Shown: piece by piece, positions 46,354 to 55,392 of the stretch
Numbering within the stretch: position 1 is the stretch's first letter
Layout of the letters: each line of letters begins with the position of its first letter
From: Mastigocoleus sp. MO_188.B34
Lineage (GTDB): Bacteria > Cyanobacteriota > Cyanobacteriia > Cyanobacteriales > Nostocaceae
NCBI RefSeq assembly: GCF_030065675.1
Contig: NZ_JASJDK010000013.1
Location: 1-64,000, forward strand
Length of the DNA: 64,000 nt
Direction: 5' to 3'
Made by a program: the position numbers and the translations under genes
Notes under the pieces: model-generated
The model's database searches: none
What the model was told of the DNA's origin: nothing
The model's input: the letters and a program-made list of their open reading frames with translations, nothing else

Positions 46354-46956
46354 ATGTATCTCACCCCTGTGCTTAGTGTGTGTTGTCTTATAAAAATCAA
46401 CCATGATTAAGTAGTAGGTAATTAGTATTTCATCTGTTTCTTTGTCGCAAAAAGAGAAAAAATACGACAAATTAAACTGATGAACCGGTATGAAAGCGCT
46501 CTGTAGAAGGCCTTTGGAGAATTGTTAGTGTTCAGAGCGATTCGCCTACTTAATCTGGAGGAACAAGTGTATTTGGTCAAATAAATTTCATCTTCCCTGG
46601 CCTTAAGTTTTATTTTATTACACTTATAGCTAACAAGGTTAATTGAAATTATCTTCCTTCATTAGCGTTTAGCTACACTAATGTCGTTAGCCTAGCATGG
46701 CTCAACCCAAAGGAAGATTTTTGTAACCAAGTACTAAAACTTTTATCCAACTACAGATACAGTAGGTTTTCTGCAATGTTGGCACTAAATCACATCTTAG
46801 CTCGCTTGCCTAGTATTTTGCCATGATACCAGGTTTTTTTTTACACTTTATTTTTTTTGCTTTATTTTACCAACAACTCAAAAGATTGTGCAGTAAGATA
46901 TACAAAAAATGTTGGCAGTAAAAATACTTACATAGTGTAAATAAAAAAATACGAAT
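46354..46956. other. Intergenic region upstream of DUF2949
   Basis: No gene. A hairpin CGCTCTG (46497-46503)/CAGAGCG (46533-46539) has a 29-base loop, and on the plus strand GGAGGAACAA at 46557-46566 precedes a five-codon GTG frame, perhaps by chance. T-rich tracts fill 46830-46870. Confidence 0.4.
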
Positions 46957-47487
46957 TTATTTTTTGTTGATATGGCGAATGGTGATGCGATCGCCTGGTT
47001 TTACATTTAATTCTGTGGCATGTCCCGCTCTTAATTCAATAACCTCATCTATTAATTCTCTTGGCCCATAAGTTGGACAAGGAGTACTCTTACAAGGAGG
47101 TACATCAGCAGCAATATAACGTACTACTCCTTTCCGCATGAAGACCATATCTAAAGGTACGGGTACGTTCTTCATCCAAAATCTTGCTGGTTGGGGAGAA
47201 GGAAACACAAAAAGCATACCCCTTTTATCCGGAAGTGTGGGGCGATACATCAAACCCATTGCTTTTTCTTCGGGCGTTCGCGCTACTTCCAACTGAATTT
47301 CTGCACCATCAGGAGTAATAGCAACAGCAGAGATTGGTAATTGCTGACCTAATTTTTTGGTAATCGGAACATTGGATTTCAGTGCTGGTGTTGATAAAGG
47401 TTGAGAATTTTCGGCTACCGTTAAGTTCGAACAACCAATTAACAATATGTTCAGCACTATTAAAAGTATACTGAGGTAAGGAAACAT
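46957..47487 (-). CDS. DUF192 domain lipoprotein
   Basis: The 176-residue protein starts with a hydrophobic signal ending in a lipobox LLIGC (C19), so it is exported and lipid-anchored. The mature part (about 50-172) is a DUF192 domain: ARTPEEKAMGLMYRP, RGMLFVFPSPQPARFWMKN, PLDMVFM and the AG(H)ATELNVKPGD tail. DUF192 proteins form small beta-barrels of unknown function, often secreted. It is a separate unit from the nblR-like gene upstream on the same strand. Confidence 0.9.
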   Translation of the reverse strand: MFPYLSILLIVLNILLIGCSNLTVAENSQPLSTPALKSNVPITKKLGQQLPISAVAITPDGAEIQLEVARTPEEKAMGLMYRPTLPDKRGMLFVFPSPQPARFWMKNVPVPLDMVFMRKGVVRYIAADVPPCKSTPCPTYGPRELIDEVIELRAGHATELNVKPGDRITIRHINKK

Positions 47488-47633
47488 AATAATTTGAATG
47501 GGTAACCAAAAAGCAAAACAAACATCTTTGGCTTTTTTTAACTAAAAACTATTTAGCCAAAACTGTTTAGCCAGAGATTATACCAAGGTTAACCTATAAA
47601 TTTACAATTCAACCTTCCTCGGTTCCGAATTTT

Positions 47634-48320
47634 CTAAGACTCTCTTAAAACATAACCAACACCTCGTACGGTTTGAATTAAACGCTTTTGACCTTCTTCT
47701 TCGATTTTTAAGCGTAGGTAGCGAATGTACACTTCTATTACATTTGATTCACCCATAAAATCGTAACCCCAGACATTTTCTAAAATTTGTTCCCGAGTTA
47801 AGACTTCACGGGGATGTTCCATCAAGTATTTGAGTAATTCAAACTCCTTCATTGTTAAATCAATGGTTCTGGAATTGATTAGCACGCGACGAGTGGCGAT
47901 ATCCAGAACTAGATCGCCAAAACGTAGTTGTTCTGTGCTATCAACTTCAGGTTGTAAATAAAGACGAACCAAGCTTAAAAAATCTTCAGAACGGTAAGGT
48001 TTGAGAAAATAATCATCCGCTCCTGCTTCCAAGCAAGCAACTCGATCTTCAACACTGTCTCGAGCCATTAAAATCAATACTGGGGAACATACCCCTTCTG
48101 TACGAAGATTTTTACATACAGAAAGTCCTGACTCCCCTGAGAGCATGCGATCAACAACTATCAAAGCAGGTTGAAGATTACGACTTATTTGCAAACCATT
48201 ACTAGCATCGCGAACTATATCAGGTTCATAACCAGCTTCCTTTAAATCGTAAGAAAGTTGATTTGCTAATCCCTCATCGCTTTCTATTACTAATACACAG
48301 GGGTTTTGAGCAAGAGTCAT
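47634..48320 (-). CDS. nblR: OmpR/PhoB family response regulator, NblR-like
   Basis: The 228-residue protein has an N-terminal receiver (1-120) with the phosphoacceptor D57 in LIVVDRML and the lysine in FLKPY, and a C-terminal winged-helix DNA-binding domain (about 130-228; TMKEFELLKYLMEHP, VIEVYIRYLRLKIE, TVRGVGYVL). The opening PCVLVIESDEGLANQLS.DL matches NblR, which governs phycobilisome degradation and survival under nutrient or light stress, although I cannot exclude a paralog. No histidine kinase is adjacent, in keeping with NblR genes elsewhere. Confidence 0.75.
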   Translation of the reverse strand: MTLAQNPCVLVIESDEGLANQLSYDLKEAGYEPDIVRDASNGLQISRNLQPALIVVDRMLSGESGLSVCKNLRTEGVCSPVLILMARDSVEDRVACLEAGADDYFLKPYRSEDFLSLVRLYLQPEVDSTEQLRFGDLVLDIATRRVLINSRTIDLTMKEFELLKYLMEHPREVLTREQILENVWGYDFMGESNVIEVYIRYLRLKIEEEGQKRLIQTVRGVGYVLRES

Positions 48321-48959
48321 ATCAATTTGATTATTAGGAGTTTTTAACTCATCTTGTTTGTTTACCTACGGGGAAGTTACACATCAGTACATTCTTTACA
48401 TTTGTATATATACCTGTGTAACTTTAGGCATTTAGAAGCTTACATTACCTGCTTGTATAATTTCAATGAAGTGACGAACTACCCGGAATAAATTGCCCTT
48501 ACAACTCTGATTTTAACTGCATATCGGCATCGTGTTTGATTTGTAAAAACACGGAGTCAGGAGCAGTAAGTAATGAGTAATGAGTAATGAGTAATGAGTA
48601 ATGAGTAATGAGTAATGAGTTTTAAATCAAGAGTCGGGGTTTACAAAGTTTTTGTTCTCTCTTCTGCATTCCTTGTTCCTTATCCCCAAGAATAATTTTA
48701 ATAAGATAACCAGATTGCTATATATCTGATATTGAATATCTAATATTTAATAAATATATCTTTTACGAAAATATATTTTGTATGCATATATTTCGACAAA
48801 CTCTCAGGGTTAGGAAATTTCCGAGAAAATACTTCACTAGAAATTACACAGTGTAAGCTAACCCATTTGATGATACGTGCATCAGGACAGCCAATTAGTT
48901 TTTTCTGTTAATTAACCCTCACCAATTACCAAATACCAAAAAGCAATCCGATAGAACAC
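48321..48959. other. Intergenic region between nadK and nblR-like gene
   Basis: 639 bases with no gene. The main content is the TAATGAG heptamer array at 48571-48620 next to GGAGTCAGGAG, then AT-rich DNA (48700-48800). The promoter of the nblR-like gene should lie between 48321 and 48560. Confidence 0.5.
48571..48620. repeat. TAATGAG heptamer array
   Basis: Seven perfect tandem copies of TAATGAG (complement of ACTCATT). It is one of the most regular heptamer arrays in the window, which suggests recent expansion. The same unit in complement is present at 13755-13780 and near 52630-52660. Confidence 0.92.
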
Positions 48960-49883
48960 TTAAGGTAACTCTACCGAGTTTGGTTTAGCAATATGTGGTA
49001 AACCCCAACCCAATTTTTCCCGTAGAATACGGAAAAACTCGGGTGATTGTAAACGAATAAATTTTGTGGTGTATTGCGATCGCTCCATATAAACTCTATC
49101 CTCAGGAAGCACATAACATCCACCATTACCGTCAACCACCATTACCAGCCTTGATGTATTTACTGGATAAATATTGACTGGTTCAGTATCTGCAAATATT
49201 AGTGCTCTCGAAGCCAAAGAATGGGGACAAAGAGGTATTAACTGTAATACCGGTACATTTGGCGTTACTACCGGACCACCAGCACTCAAGCAATAACCTG
49301 TAGAGCCGGTTGGAGTAGAAATCATTACTCCATCTGCAGCAATATCCACAGCAGCATGACCGCCGATCGCAATTTCAAAATGACACATCGAGGTTAATGG
49401 TTCTCGATGCAATACCATTTCGTTTAAGCAGAGAGCTTCCCAAAGTACCCGATCTTTCCGAAAGACTTGAACCGCGAGCATTGCTCGTTCTTCAATCTCA
49501 TAGTCACCCGCGATCGCTTTTTCTAAAGCTTGTGGTAATTGATTGAGATAACCTTCGGTTAAAAATCCCATATGTCCGGTGTTCACCGCTAGTATAGGTA
49601 TACCACAGGGAGCTACTTGACGGGAAGCAGCTAATACTGTGCCGTCTCCACCCAATACGACAACAAATTTCATTTGCTCGTCAAAACCAGGAGGTATCAA
49701 ACCATCAATCGGTGTATGACAAACAGGGCTTTGGGGAGTAGAATAACCCAATATTCCACCAACTCCGGTGGCGACATAAACATCCCAACCCTTATTGGTT
49801 AAGGTTTCTTTGATGTCGATAGCAACTTTTTGCGCTATCGGCTTAACGTCATTGTAAATAACGCCTGCTTTGGGCACGCTCAA
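48960..49883 (-). CDS. nadK: NAD kinase
   Basis: NadK phosphorylates NAD to NADP, the electron carrier of photosynthesis. The 307-residue cytosolic protein has [11 protein letters not shown] (78-88) with the catalytic aspartate, the NTGHMGFL loop, CLNEMVLHR and [16 protein letters not shown]. Cyanobacteria usually carry two NAD kinases; this one has an N-terminal insert (residues 43-70, [10 protein letters not shown]), which I associate with one of the two types without being able to test it. It lies downstream of ycf39 on the same strand with a 129-base gap. Confidence 0.94.
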   Translation of the reverse strand: MSVPKAGVIYNDVKPIAQKVAIDIKETLTNKGWDVYVATGVGGILGYSTPQSPVCHTPIDGLIPPGFDEQMKFVVVLGGDGTVLAASRQVAPCGIPILAVNTGHMGFLTEGYLNQLPQALEKAIAGDYEIEERAMLAVQVFRKDRVLWEALCLNEMVLHREPLTSMCHFEIAIGGHAAVDIAADGVMISTPTGSTGYCLSAGGPVVTPNVPVLQLIPLCPHSLASRALIFADTEPVNIYPVNTSRLVMVVDGNGGCYVLPEDRVYMERSQYTTKFIRLQSPEFFRILREKLGWGLPHIAKPNSVELP

Positions 49884-50012
49884 ATATCCAAATCTATGTA
49901 AGCAATATTTCTTATTATTGTTAATCTTTACACAATTTTTGTCATTCAGATCGTTAATTACCTGTCAATAGGAAAAACATCTATTAACTTTCTGTTGTAA
50001 TGTCGCGATCAA

Positions 50013-51002
50013 TTATTGACTATTCACGTTCTTAAATGGGCTTCTTTTAGTCTTTTGTTTCTTGCCTTTATTTTTCTCGTAATCTAATTCTTTCAGCTTT
50101 TTCATAATTCGGCTGAAGTATTCTTGTAAATAAGTTTCTACGGTTGTTGTTTGACTTTGATCGAGACCAAAAACTTTATAAACCTCATCCATAGAAGCAT
50201 TAAGGGGTTTACCACTTGCAATTACTTCGGTGAATGCGAGTCTATCTGCAACATTCCATCCCCACTGGAAAAATCGCATTACATTACGCACGGTACGTAG
50301 TAGATTAATTGGCATCCGGGTAATTTTTGCGTCTTTACCAGATAGGCGTTCGCATAAGCTGATAATTTCCTCAGCACTCCAAGCACGGGTTCCAACCACT
50401 GGAAATGCTTGATTTTGTGTTTCTGGTATTTCTAAAGCAAGAATAGCAAACTTCGCTATATCTTGGGTATCCATGTAAGCGATCGGTGAAGAATCCCCTG
50501 TTACCCACACTGGCTGACCTTCCAAAATAGGGATACCATATTGACCAATCAATCCTTGCATGAAACCAGCTAAACGCAAGATTGTATAATTTACACCTGA
50601 TTCAGCCAGAAATAGTTCCGTGCAACGTTTTATTTCCATTAAGGGTACTTCTGGATACTTATCAGCATCTAGAATGGAGAAAAATATAAAACGTTGTACA
50701 TTTGCAGCTTTTGCTGCTTGAATTAAAGCTACTTTTCCATCCCAGTCTACCTGCTTAATACTTAGGGAGTCTGTAGGGCGAGCAGTTGCAGCGTCTATAA
50801 CTGCGTCAACACCTTCGAGAGCGCTTGTAAGACTTTCGGGGTAACAAAAATCTCCCCCCACTAATTCGGCACCCCATTCCTTTAAGAAACCGGATTTCTT
50901 CGAGCTTCGAACAAGACAGCGTACCTCGTGTCCCTGGTCGAGAGCATGACGAGCAACTTGTCTTCCCAAGGTACCAGTGGCACCAGTTATTAATATTTTC
51001 AT
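50013..51002 (-). CDS. ycf39: Photosystem II assembly factor Ycf39 (NmrA-like SDR)
   Basis: Ycf39 is an atypical short-chain dehydrogenase that binds the photosystem II reaction-centre assembly intermediate with Hlip proteins and helps deliver chlorophyll to D1; its plant homolog is HCF244. The 329-residue protein has the NAD(P)-loop GATGTLGR (7-14), CLVRSSKK, AELVGGDFCYPESL and RFIFFSILDA. The typical SDR YxxxK is lacking, as in this family. The C-terminus is basic (KGKKQKTKRSPFK). petM lies 150 bases upstream on the same strand, a fitting photosynthetic neighbour. Confidence 0.92.
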   Translation of the reverse strand: MKILITGATGTLGRQVARHALDQGHEVRCLVRSSKKSGFLKEWGAELVGGDFCYPESLTSALEGVDAVIDAATARPTDSLSIKQVDWDGKVALIQAAKAANVQRFIFFSILDADKYPEVPLMEIKRCTELFLAESGVNYTILRLAGFMQGLIGQYGIPILEGQPVWVTGDSSPIAYMDTQDIAKFAILALEIPETQNQAFPVVGTRAWSAEEIISLCERLSGKDAKITRMPINLLRTVRNVMRFFQWGWNVADRLAFTEVIASGKPLNASMDEVYKVFGLDQSQTTTVETYLQEYFSRIMKKLKELDYEKNKGKKQKTKRSPFKNVNSQ

Positions 51003-51155
51003 GAGTATTTTTTAATTAAAGTCGGAAACTTTTTTAACCAGGATGTTATTAGATTAACCTAAATCAACAAAAATTTACATTTATTTTAAAAAGTATACGA
51101 TATTGAGAGACTGAAAAAAAGTCTCTCATTTTTAGGAGCAGCTCAGCTAGTTGCT

Positions 51156-51263
51156 TTACTCCTCTTCTGCACCTTGAACCTTGAGTAACAAGCGTCCAAC
51201 GCCCCAGCCTACAAAAATCAAGCTAAAAGGTAAGATAGCAGCAGTAAGAATTTCGCTACTCAT
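51156..51263 (-). CDS. petM: Cytochrome b6-f complex subunit PetM (subunit VII)
   Basis: The 35-residue peptide reads [20 protein letters not shown] then [15 protein letters not shown]: one membrane helix followed by the conserved (L)LK.QG(A/S)EE tail that marks PetM. PetM is a single-helix peripheral subunit stabilising the b6f complex that passes electrons from plastoquinol to plastocyanin. GGAGAA lies about 9 bases before the ATG on the minus strand. It is upstream of ycf39 and may be co-transcribed with it. Confidence 0.92.
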   Translation of the reverse strand: MSSEILTAAILPFSLIFVGWGVGRLLLKVQGAEEE

Positions 51264-51492
51264 AGATTAAAATTCTCCATTACAAATTGTTGAGTCTACT
51301 TCAGTCTACCAGAGGGGATTGGTGACTGGGGTTAGCGCAGCGTGACGCGACAGCGTCATATGGGGATTGGGAAGTTAATTCTTAATCTGGGATGCAAGGA
51401 AATTTTGTCTTCCTCTCATATTTCTCAAAGGTAGACAATATATTAATGCCTTTTTCGACCGGTGAAAAACAACTAATAATATAAAGACAAAA

Positions 51493-52581
51493 ATGACAAA
51501 CTCACGTTTAGCGATAACCTTAGGTGACCCTGCTGGTATTGGTGGGGAAGTTATTTTAAAAGCTTTAGCTGACCCAAAAGTTTATGAGAATTGCGAGTTA
51601 ACGGTAGTGGGTAGTAGAAGTTTACTTTTAGAAATCTACACCAAGCTTAATTTAGTTCATAATTGTTCCCCTTTGGCAGATCCAGAAAAACTATCAATTC
51701 TCGATGTTGATTTGGGTAATGAAGATTTACACAATTTAAATAGTTCTGAATCGAATAATTCAAACAAAATTATCATTGGTGAGGGAAACGCAGCGAGTGG
51801 TGCGGCGAGTTTTGCTTATATGGAAACAGCAATTAACTGTGCTCTTCAAGGTGAATTTGATGGGATTGTTACGGGTCCGATCGCTAAGTCGGCTTGGAAA
51901 GCAGCAGGTCATCATTATCCTGGTCAAACAGAATTACTCGCACAAAAATCCGGTGTGGAAAAATTTGGAATGTTATTCGTTGCGCGATCGCCCCATACCA
52001 ATTGGACCCTTGTAACTTTACTTGCTACCACACATATTCCCTTAGAAAAAGTTCCTCAGGTTTTGACACCAGAATTAATGACCCAAAAGTTAGACCTGTT
52101 ATTAAAGTGTCTTAAACAGGATTTTGGGATCGAGAAACCAAAAATCGCGATCGCTGGTTTGAATCCCCATAGTGGTGAAGGGGGACAACTAGGAAGCGAA
52201 GAACAGGAATGGTTAATTCCTTGGTTAGAGCAGCAACGTCAAAAATACCCATCTTTACAAATCGATGGTCCAATCCCCCCCGATACTATGTGGGTAAAAC
52301 CAGGTCAAGCTTGGTATGGTCAAGGAAAAGTTACTCCTGCTGATGGTTATTTGGCACTTTATCACGATCAAGGTTTAATTCCAGTCAAATTAATGGCTTT
52401 TGATCGCGCAGTGAATACATCTATTGGTTTACCTTTCGTAAGAACTTCACCGGATCACGGTACAGCTTTTGATATTGCGGGGAAAGGAATTGCTGATGCG
52501 ACAAGTATGAAAACTGCAATACAGCTAGCTGCAGAATTAGTTTCTCATAGAAAATTAGGAGTAAGGAGTCAGGAGTCGTAG
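51493..52581 (+). CDS. pdxA: 4-hydroxythreonine-4-phosphate dehydrogenase
   Basis: PdxA oxidises 4-phosphohydroxy-threonine in pyridoxal phosphate synthesis; it needs NAD and a divalent metal. The 362-residue protein has [65 protein letters not shown] and [16 protein letters not shown], covering metal and substrate sites. The last eight residues (LGVRSQES) and the TAG stop come from the GGAGTCA heptamer and palindrome repeat at 52563-52620, so the native end of the gene was replaced. The enzyme core is intact. Confidence 0.93.
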   Translation: MTNSRLAITLGDPAGIGGEVILKALADPKVYENCELTVVGSRSLLLEIYTKLNLVHNCSPLADPEKLSILDVDLGNEDLHNLNSSESNNSNKIIIGEGNAASGAASFAYMETAINCALQGEFDGIVTGPIAKSAWKAAGHHYPGQTELLAQKSGVEKFGMLFVARSPHTNWTLVTLLATTHIPLEKVPQVLTPELMTQKLDLLLKCLKQDFGIEKPKIAIAGLNPHSGEGGQLGSEEQEWLIPWLEQQRQKYPSLQIDGPIPPDTMWVKPGQAWYGQGKVTPADGYLALYHDQGLIPVKLMAFDRAVNTSIGLPFVRTSPDHGTAFDIAGKGIADATSMKTAIQLAAELVSHRKLGVRSQES

Positions 52582-52620
52582 AGACGTAGCATGCTACGTC
52601 TCTACAGGAGTCAGAAGTCA
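52563..52620. repeat. GGAGTCA heptamers with 28-bp palindrome, overlapping pdxA end
   Basis: GGAGTCA units flank a perfect 28-bp palindrome (52578-52605, left half GTAGAGACGTAGCA), identical to 25424-25451. The pdxA stop codon TAG is at the palindrome edge. ACTCATT heptamers follow to 52660. Confidence 0.88.
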
Positions 52621-52659
52621 GAATTCTTATCTCATTACTCATCACTTATTACTCATTAC

Positions 52660-54225
52660 TCAATTAAAACCCTCTTCCGTTAAACGTCGTAGCATTTCTT
52701 GTCTTACTTCATTTGCGACGCGATTGCTTCTTTCCCAATGTTCTAACTTGATGTGATCTACGTAAAACTTAATCGTAAATTTCATGATTTCAGGGGTGAC
52801 ATCGGAAAGACGAATTGCTGGTTCTTTCCAAAGAGTGGTTGCAGCTTTAAATTCGTTTTGCAGCCATTCAAGTAAACTCAATGCATTGTCATCCAAACGG
52901 GTTTCATAACTTCCTGGCTTGAGGATACGCTGTAAAAGTCGATTGATTTTACCTTTGAGGATACTGATTTTAGTTTCCCATTCTTCCTCTAGGGTCTGTT
53001 CATCTTCAATTCGTAAATCTGGATCTTCAAGCCAAGCTTGATACCAACTCCTAATTAAATTAATTAAATTATCTTCTTCTTGGGTATTTTCTGTAAGTGA
53101 TGAAGCTTTAATCTCACCTTTCTCATCAGTTTCCAATTGCAAACCAGTTAATTCAATGATTTCTTGATAATATTTTTGAACTATTTTTAATTGCGCTTCG
53201 TTTAATCCTCCTTTTTCCAAAATCTTAATTGCACGAATTAAGTATTTAAACTTAGTTTCAATACGCTGTAATTGGAGATTAACTTTTTCTTCAGCCAACA
53301 AACGTTTTCTACCTGCATCTTGCTTAGAAAGTTGCTCTTCGGTTGCTGACTTCAAACCTGCAAATACATCTAAATTCTCTAGTTTGTCCGTAATTTTACC
53401 CAAGGTATCGGGATGACCCAGAACAGTACTGCTTAAAATCTGCTTCGCTGCATCTTGGTCTGTACCAGCTTTGACGTTAATTTCAATCGTCTTAGCCACA
53501 TGGGGAGTTGGACGACTTAAATTAACAATATCTTTACTTCCTAAAGCTGCGTTGGGAATGTAAACTTCACAGTCGGTTTCTACTAAATATAATTTGGTTA
53601 CGCGCAAACCGATATTCTTAATTACAGCTACAGAATTATCCGGCATTGCAATTACATCTCCAAATTGAAAAGGAGTATCGATTAATAAAACCAAACCACT
53701 AAAAAAATTAGCTAATATATCTCGAAGCGCAAATCCTAAAACAAAAGTTAAACCACCAAAAGCTACCCAAATTCCCGTTAAATCAATTCCTAGTGACTCT
53801 AAAAATAAAAATGTCCCTAAGATATAAGTTAAAGCAGGGAGCAATCTTTCTAAGATTGGAACTAAGACATTATCCCACAAAGCCTCTGTTTGCTTAGCAT
53901 AATCCCTCAAATAATAAGAAATAACCTGAGTAAATAATTGAGCGAGCCAATAAGTTAAAGTTATGACGATCGCTGCATTTAAGCCCCTTTGGCTCCAATA
54001 AATCGCTGGAGATAAATTTAATCGGGTAGAAATAAATTTGAGACTAAATAAAGCTGCAACTATTATCAAAGGCTTTCTTGACACCCCTAAAACTAGCAAA
54101 CCCAAAGAATTATTATATCTACGAAGTAGTGGAGGGAATAAATAAGTTAAAGAAACAAACAATAAAAAATAAAAAAAACAGTAAATTAATACAGTTAATG
54201 TAAAAGGTTGATGAAGTATTTCCAT
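52660..54225 (-). CDS. Mechanosensitive ion channel of the MscS family
   Basis: The 521-residue membrane protein has about five N-terminal helices, then the MscS core: pore helix VAFGGLTFVLGFALRDILAN with the glycine/alanine packing, FFSGLVLLIDTPFQFGDVI, IKNIGLRVTKLY and YIPNAALGSKDIVNLSRP in the beta domain. A long C-terminal part (about 300-521) rich in charged helices (EKVNLQLQRIETKFKYLI) exceeds the usual MscS end and may be a regulatory cytosolic domain. Such channels release solutes on hypo-osmotic shock. It is a single-gene unit converging with pdxA. Confidence 0.9.
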   Translation of the reverse strand: MEILHQPFTLTVLIYCFFYFLLFVSLTYLFPPLLRRYNNSLGLLVLGVSRKPLIIVAALFSLKFISTRLNLSPAIYWSQRGLNAAIVITLTYWLAQLFTQVISYYLRDYAKQTEALWDNVLVPILERLLPALTYILGTFLFLESLGIDLTGIWVAFGGLTFVLGFALRDILANFFSGLVLLIDTPFQFGDVIAMPDNSVAVIKNIGLRVTKLYLVETDCEVYIPNAALGSKDIVNLSRPTPHVAKTIEINVKAGTDQDAAKQILSSTVLGHPDTLGKITDKLENLDVFAGLKSATEEQLSKQDAGRKRLLAEEKVNLQLQRIETKFKYLIRAIKILEKGGLNEAQLKIVQKYYQEIIELTGLQLETDEKGEIKASSLTENTQEEDNLINLIRSWYQAWLEDPDLRIEDEQTLEEEWETKISILKGKINRLLQRILKPGSYETRLDDNALSLLEWLQNEFKAATTLWKEPAIRLSDVTPEIMKFTIKFYVDHIKLEHWERSNRVANEVRQEMLRRLTEEGFN

Positions 54226-55392
54226 ATCTAGTAAAAATAATAACTATTTGATTGATGTAATGTAAAAAATATCATAGGCTAATATATCAAGTATCCCTAC
54301 TGCTTGTAGCTTTTGACGCGGCTCAGTTATCCATCAAGAAAAACATAAGCTAGATTAGCAAAACAAATCAAAACTAATGGTTATTATGAATACAGTGCTT
54401 ATTTTTATACTGACATAGAATAAGTGAATTATTATTATCGATGTATTTTTTCAAACCTATAAAAATTTTAAAAGCTTGATTGTACGAAATTAGACAATTG
54501 ATGATAATTTCACTTAGATATATGAAATTCTTAAGATCTTTTTTATGCATTTAAAAAATGCGATCAAGCAGAAATATACTTGCAATTTATGTGAGTGATT
54601 TTTGATGTTTTGAATACTATAGGATTAAGTATTTGTTAGGAGTCTATCAAATAATTTACTGGCGCATAGAGAAAAATAATGTTAGAGTACATCCCGAATA
54701 TAATCACAGAAATTCTTGCTTTGGGAGCTAACAGATGCTTGTTTGGGAGAGCTACTAAGAATTAATTTTTTGAACTAGTAGTATTACTATTGACTTCTGA
54801 GTCAACAGAGGCAAACTAGTTAAATATAATTATGTGGAGGATGTGACTATAGTAGTTGTTACGTGCAAATGAAATAAATATCTTTGTAATATCTTGACTG
54901 TAATATATTGGTTCTGCTCGCTCGCACTCATAAATTATTGTGTCCGCAATCGCAAGTATTTTTACGTTTGAATTGCAATATTTGAAAAAGATAAAACCAG
55001 TTCAAGTTGTCCTGAGGAGGGAATAATATGTTTAAACGGTCAACACAACATGGAAATTGCTGATATTTATAATTACTGAAAATAATGGTAAGTTTCCTTG
55101 TGAGTTGGGTTACAACTGACAGAATAGAAAACGGTAACTGCTGACAAGTGAAAAATTACGTAAAAATTAGTGCATTAAAAATGCAAGTAATGATTATTAA
55201 TGCGTAAAATGACGGATACTAAGCAAAAGTCACATCAGCACTTTCCGTTGGGGTAATTTCAGTAACAGCAAGTAGATTGCAAAATATTGAGATTATTTTT
55301 ATACATACATATTTTCCCTAGCATGACTTGTCTGAGAAATCTACCAAATAACCTAATGTTCAAAATGCACCCAAAATTTGTGGTGAGAGCGA
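54226..55392. other. 1.17-kb region upstream of the peptide-exporter gene
   Basis: No gene of normal length. Short plus-strand frames with plausible starts are at 54679-54765 (28 aa, MLEYIPNIITEILALGANRC...) and 55028-55063 (11 aa, MFKRSTQHGNC, preceded by a strong GAGGAGGG 6-13 bases upstream). The next frame begins at 55086 and also ends in GNC. They may be chance or leader peptides. The first half is AT-rich with no other structure. Confidence 0.4.
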
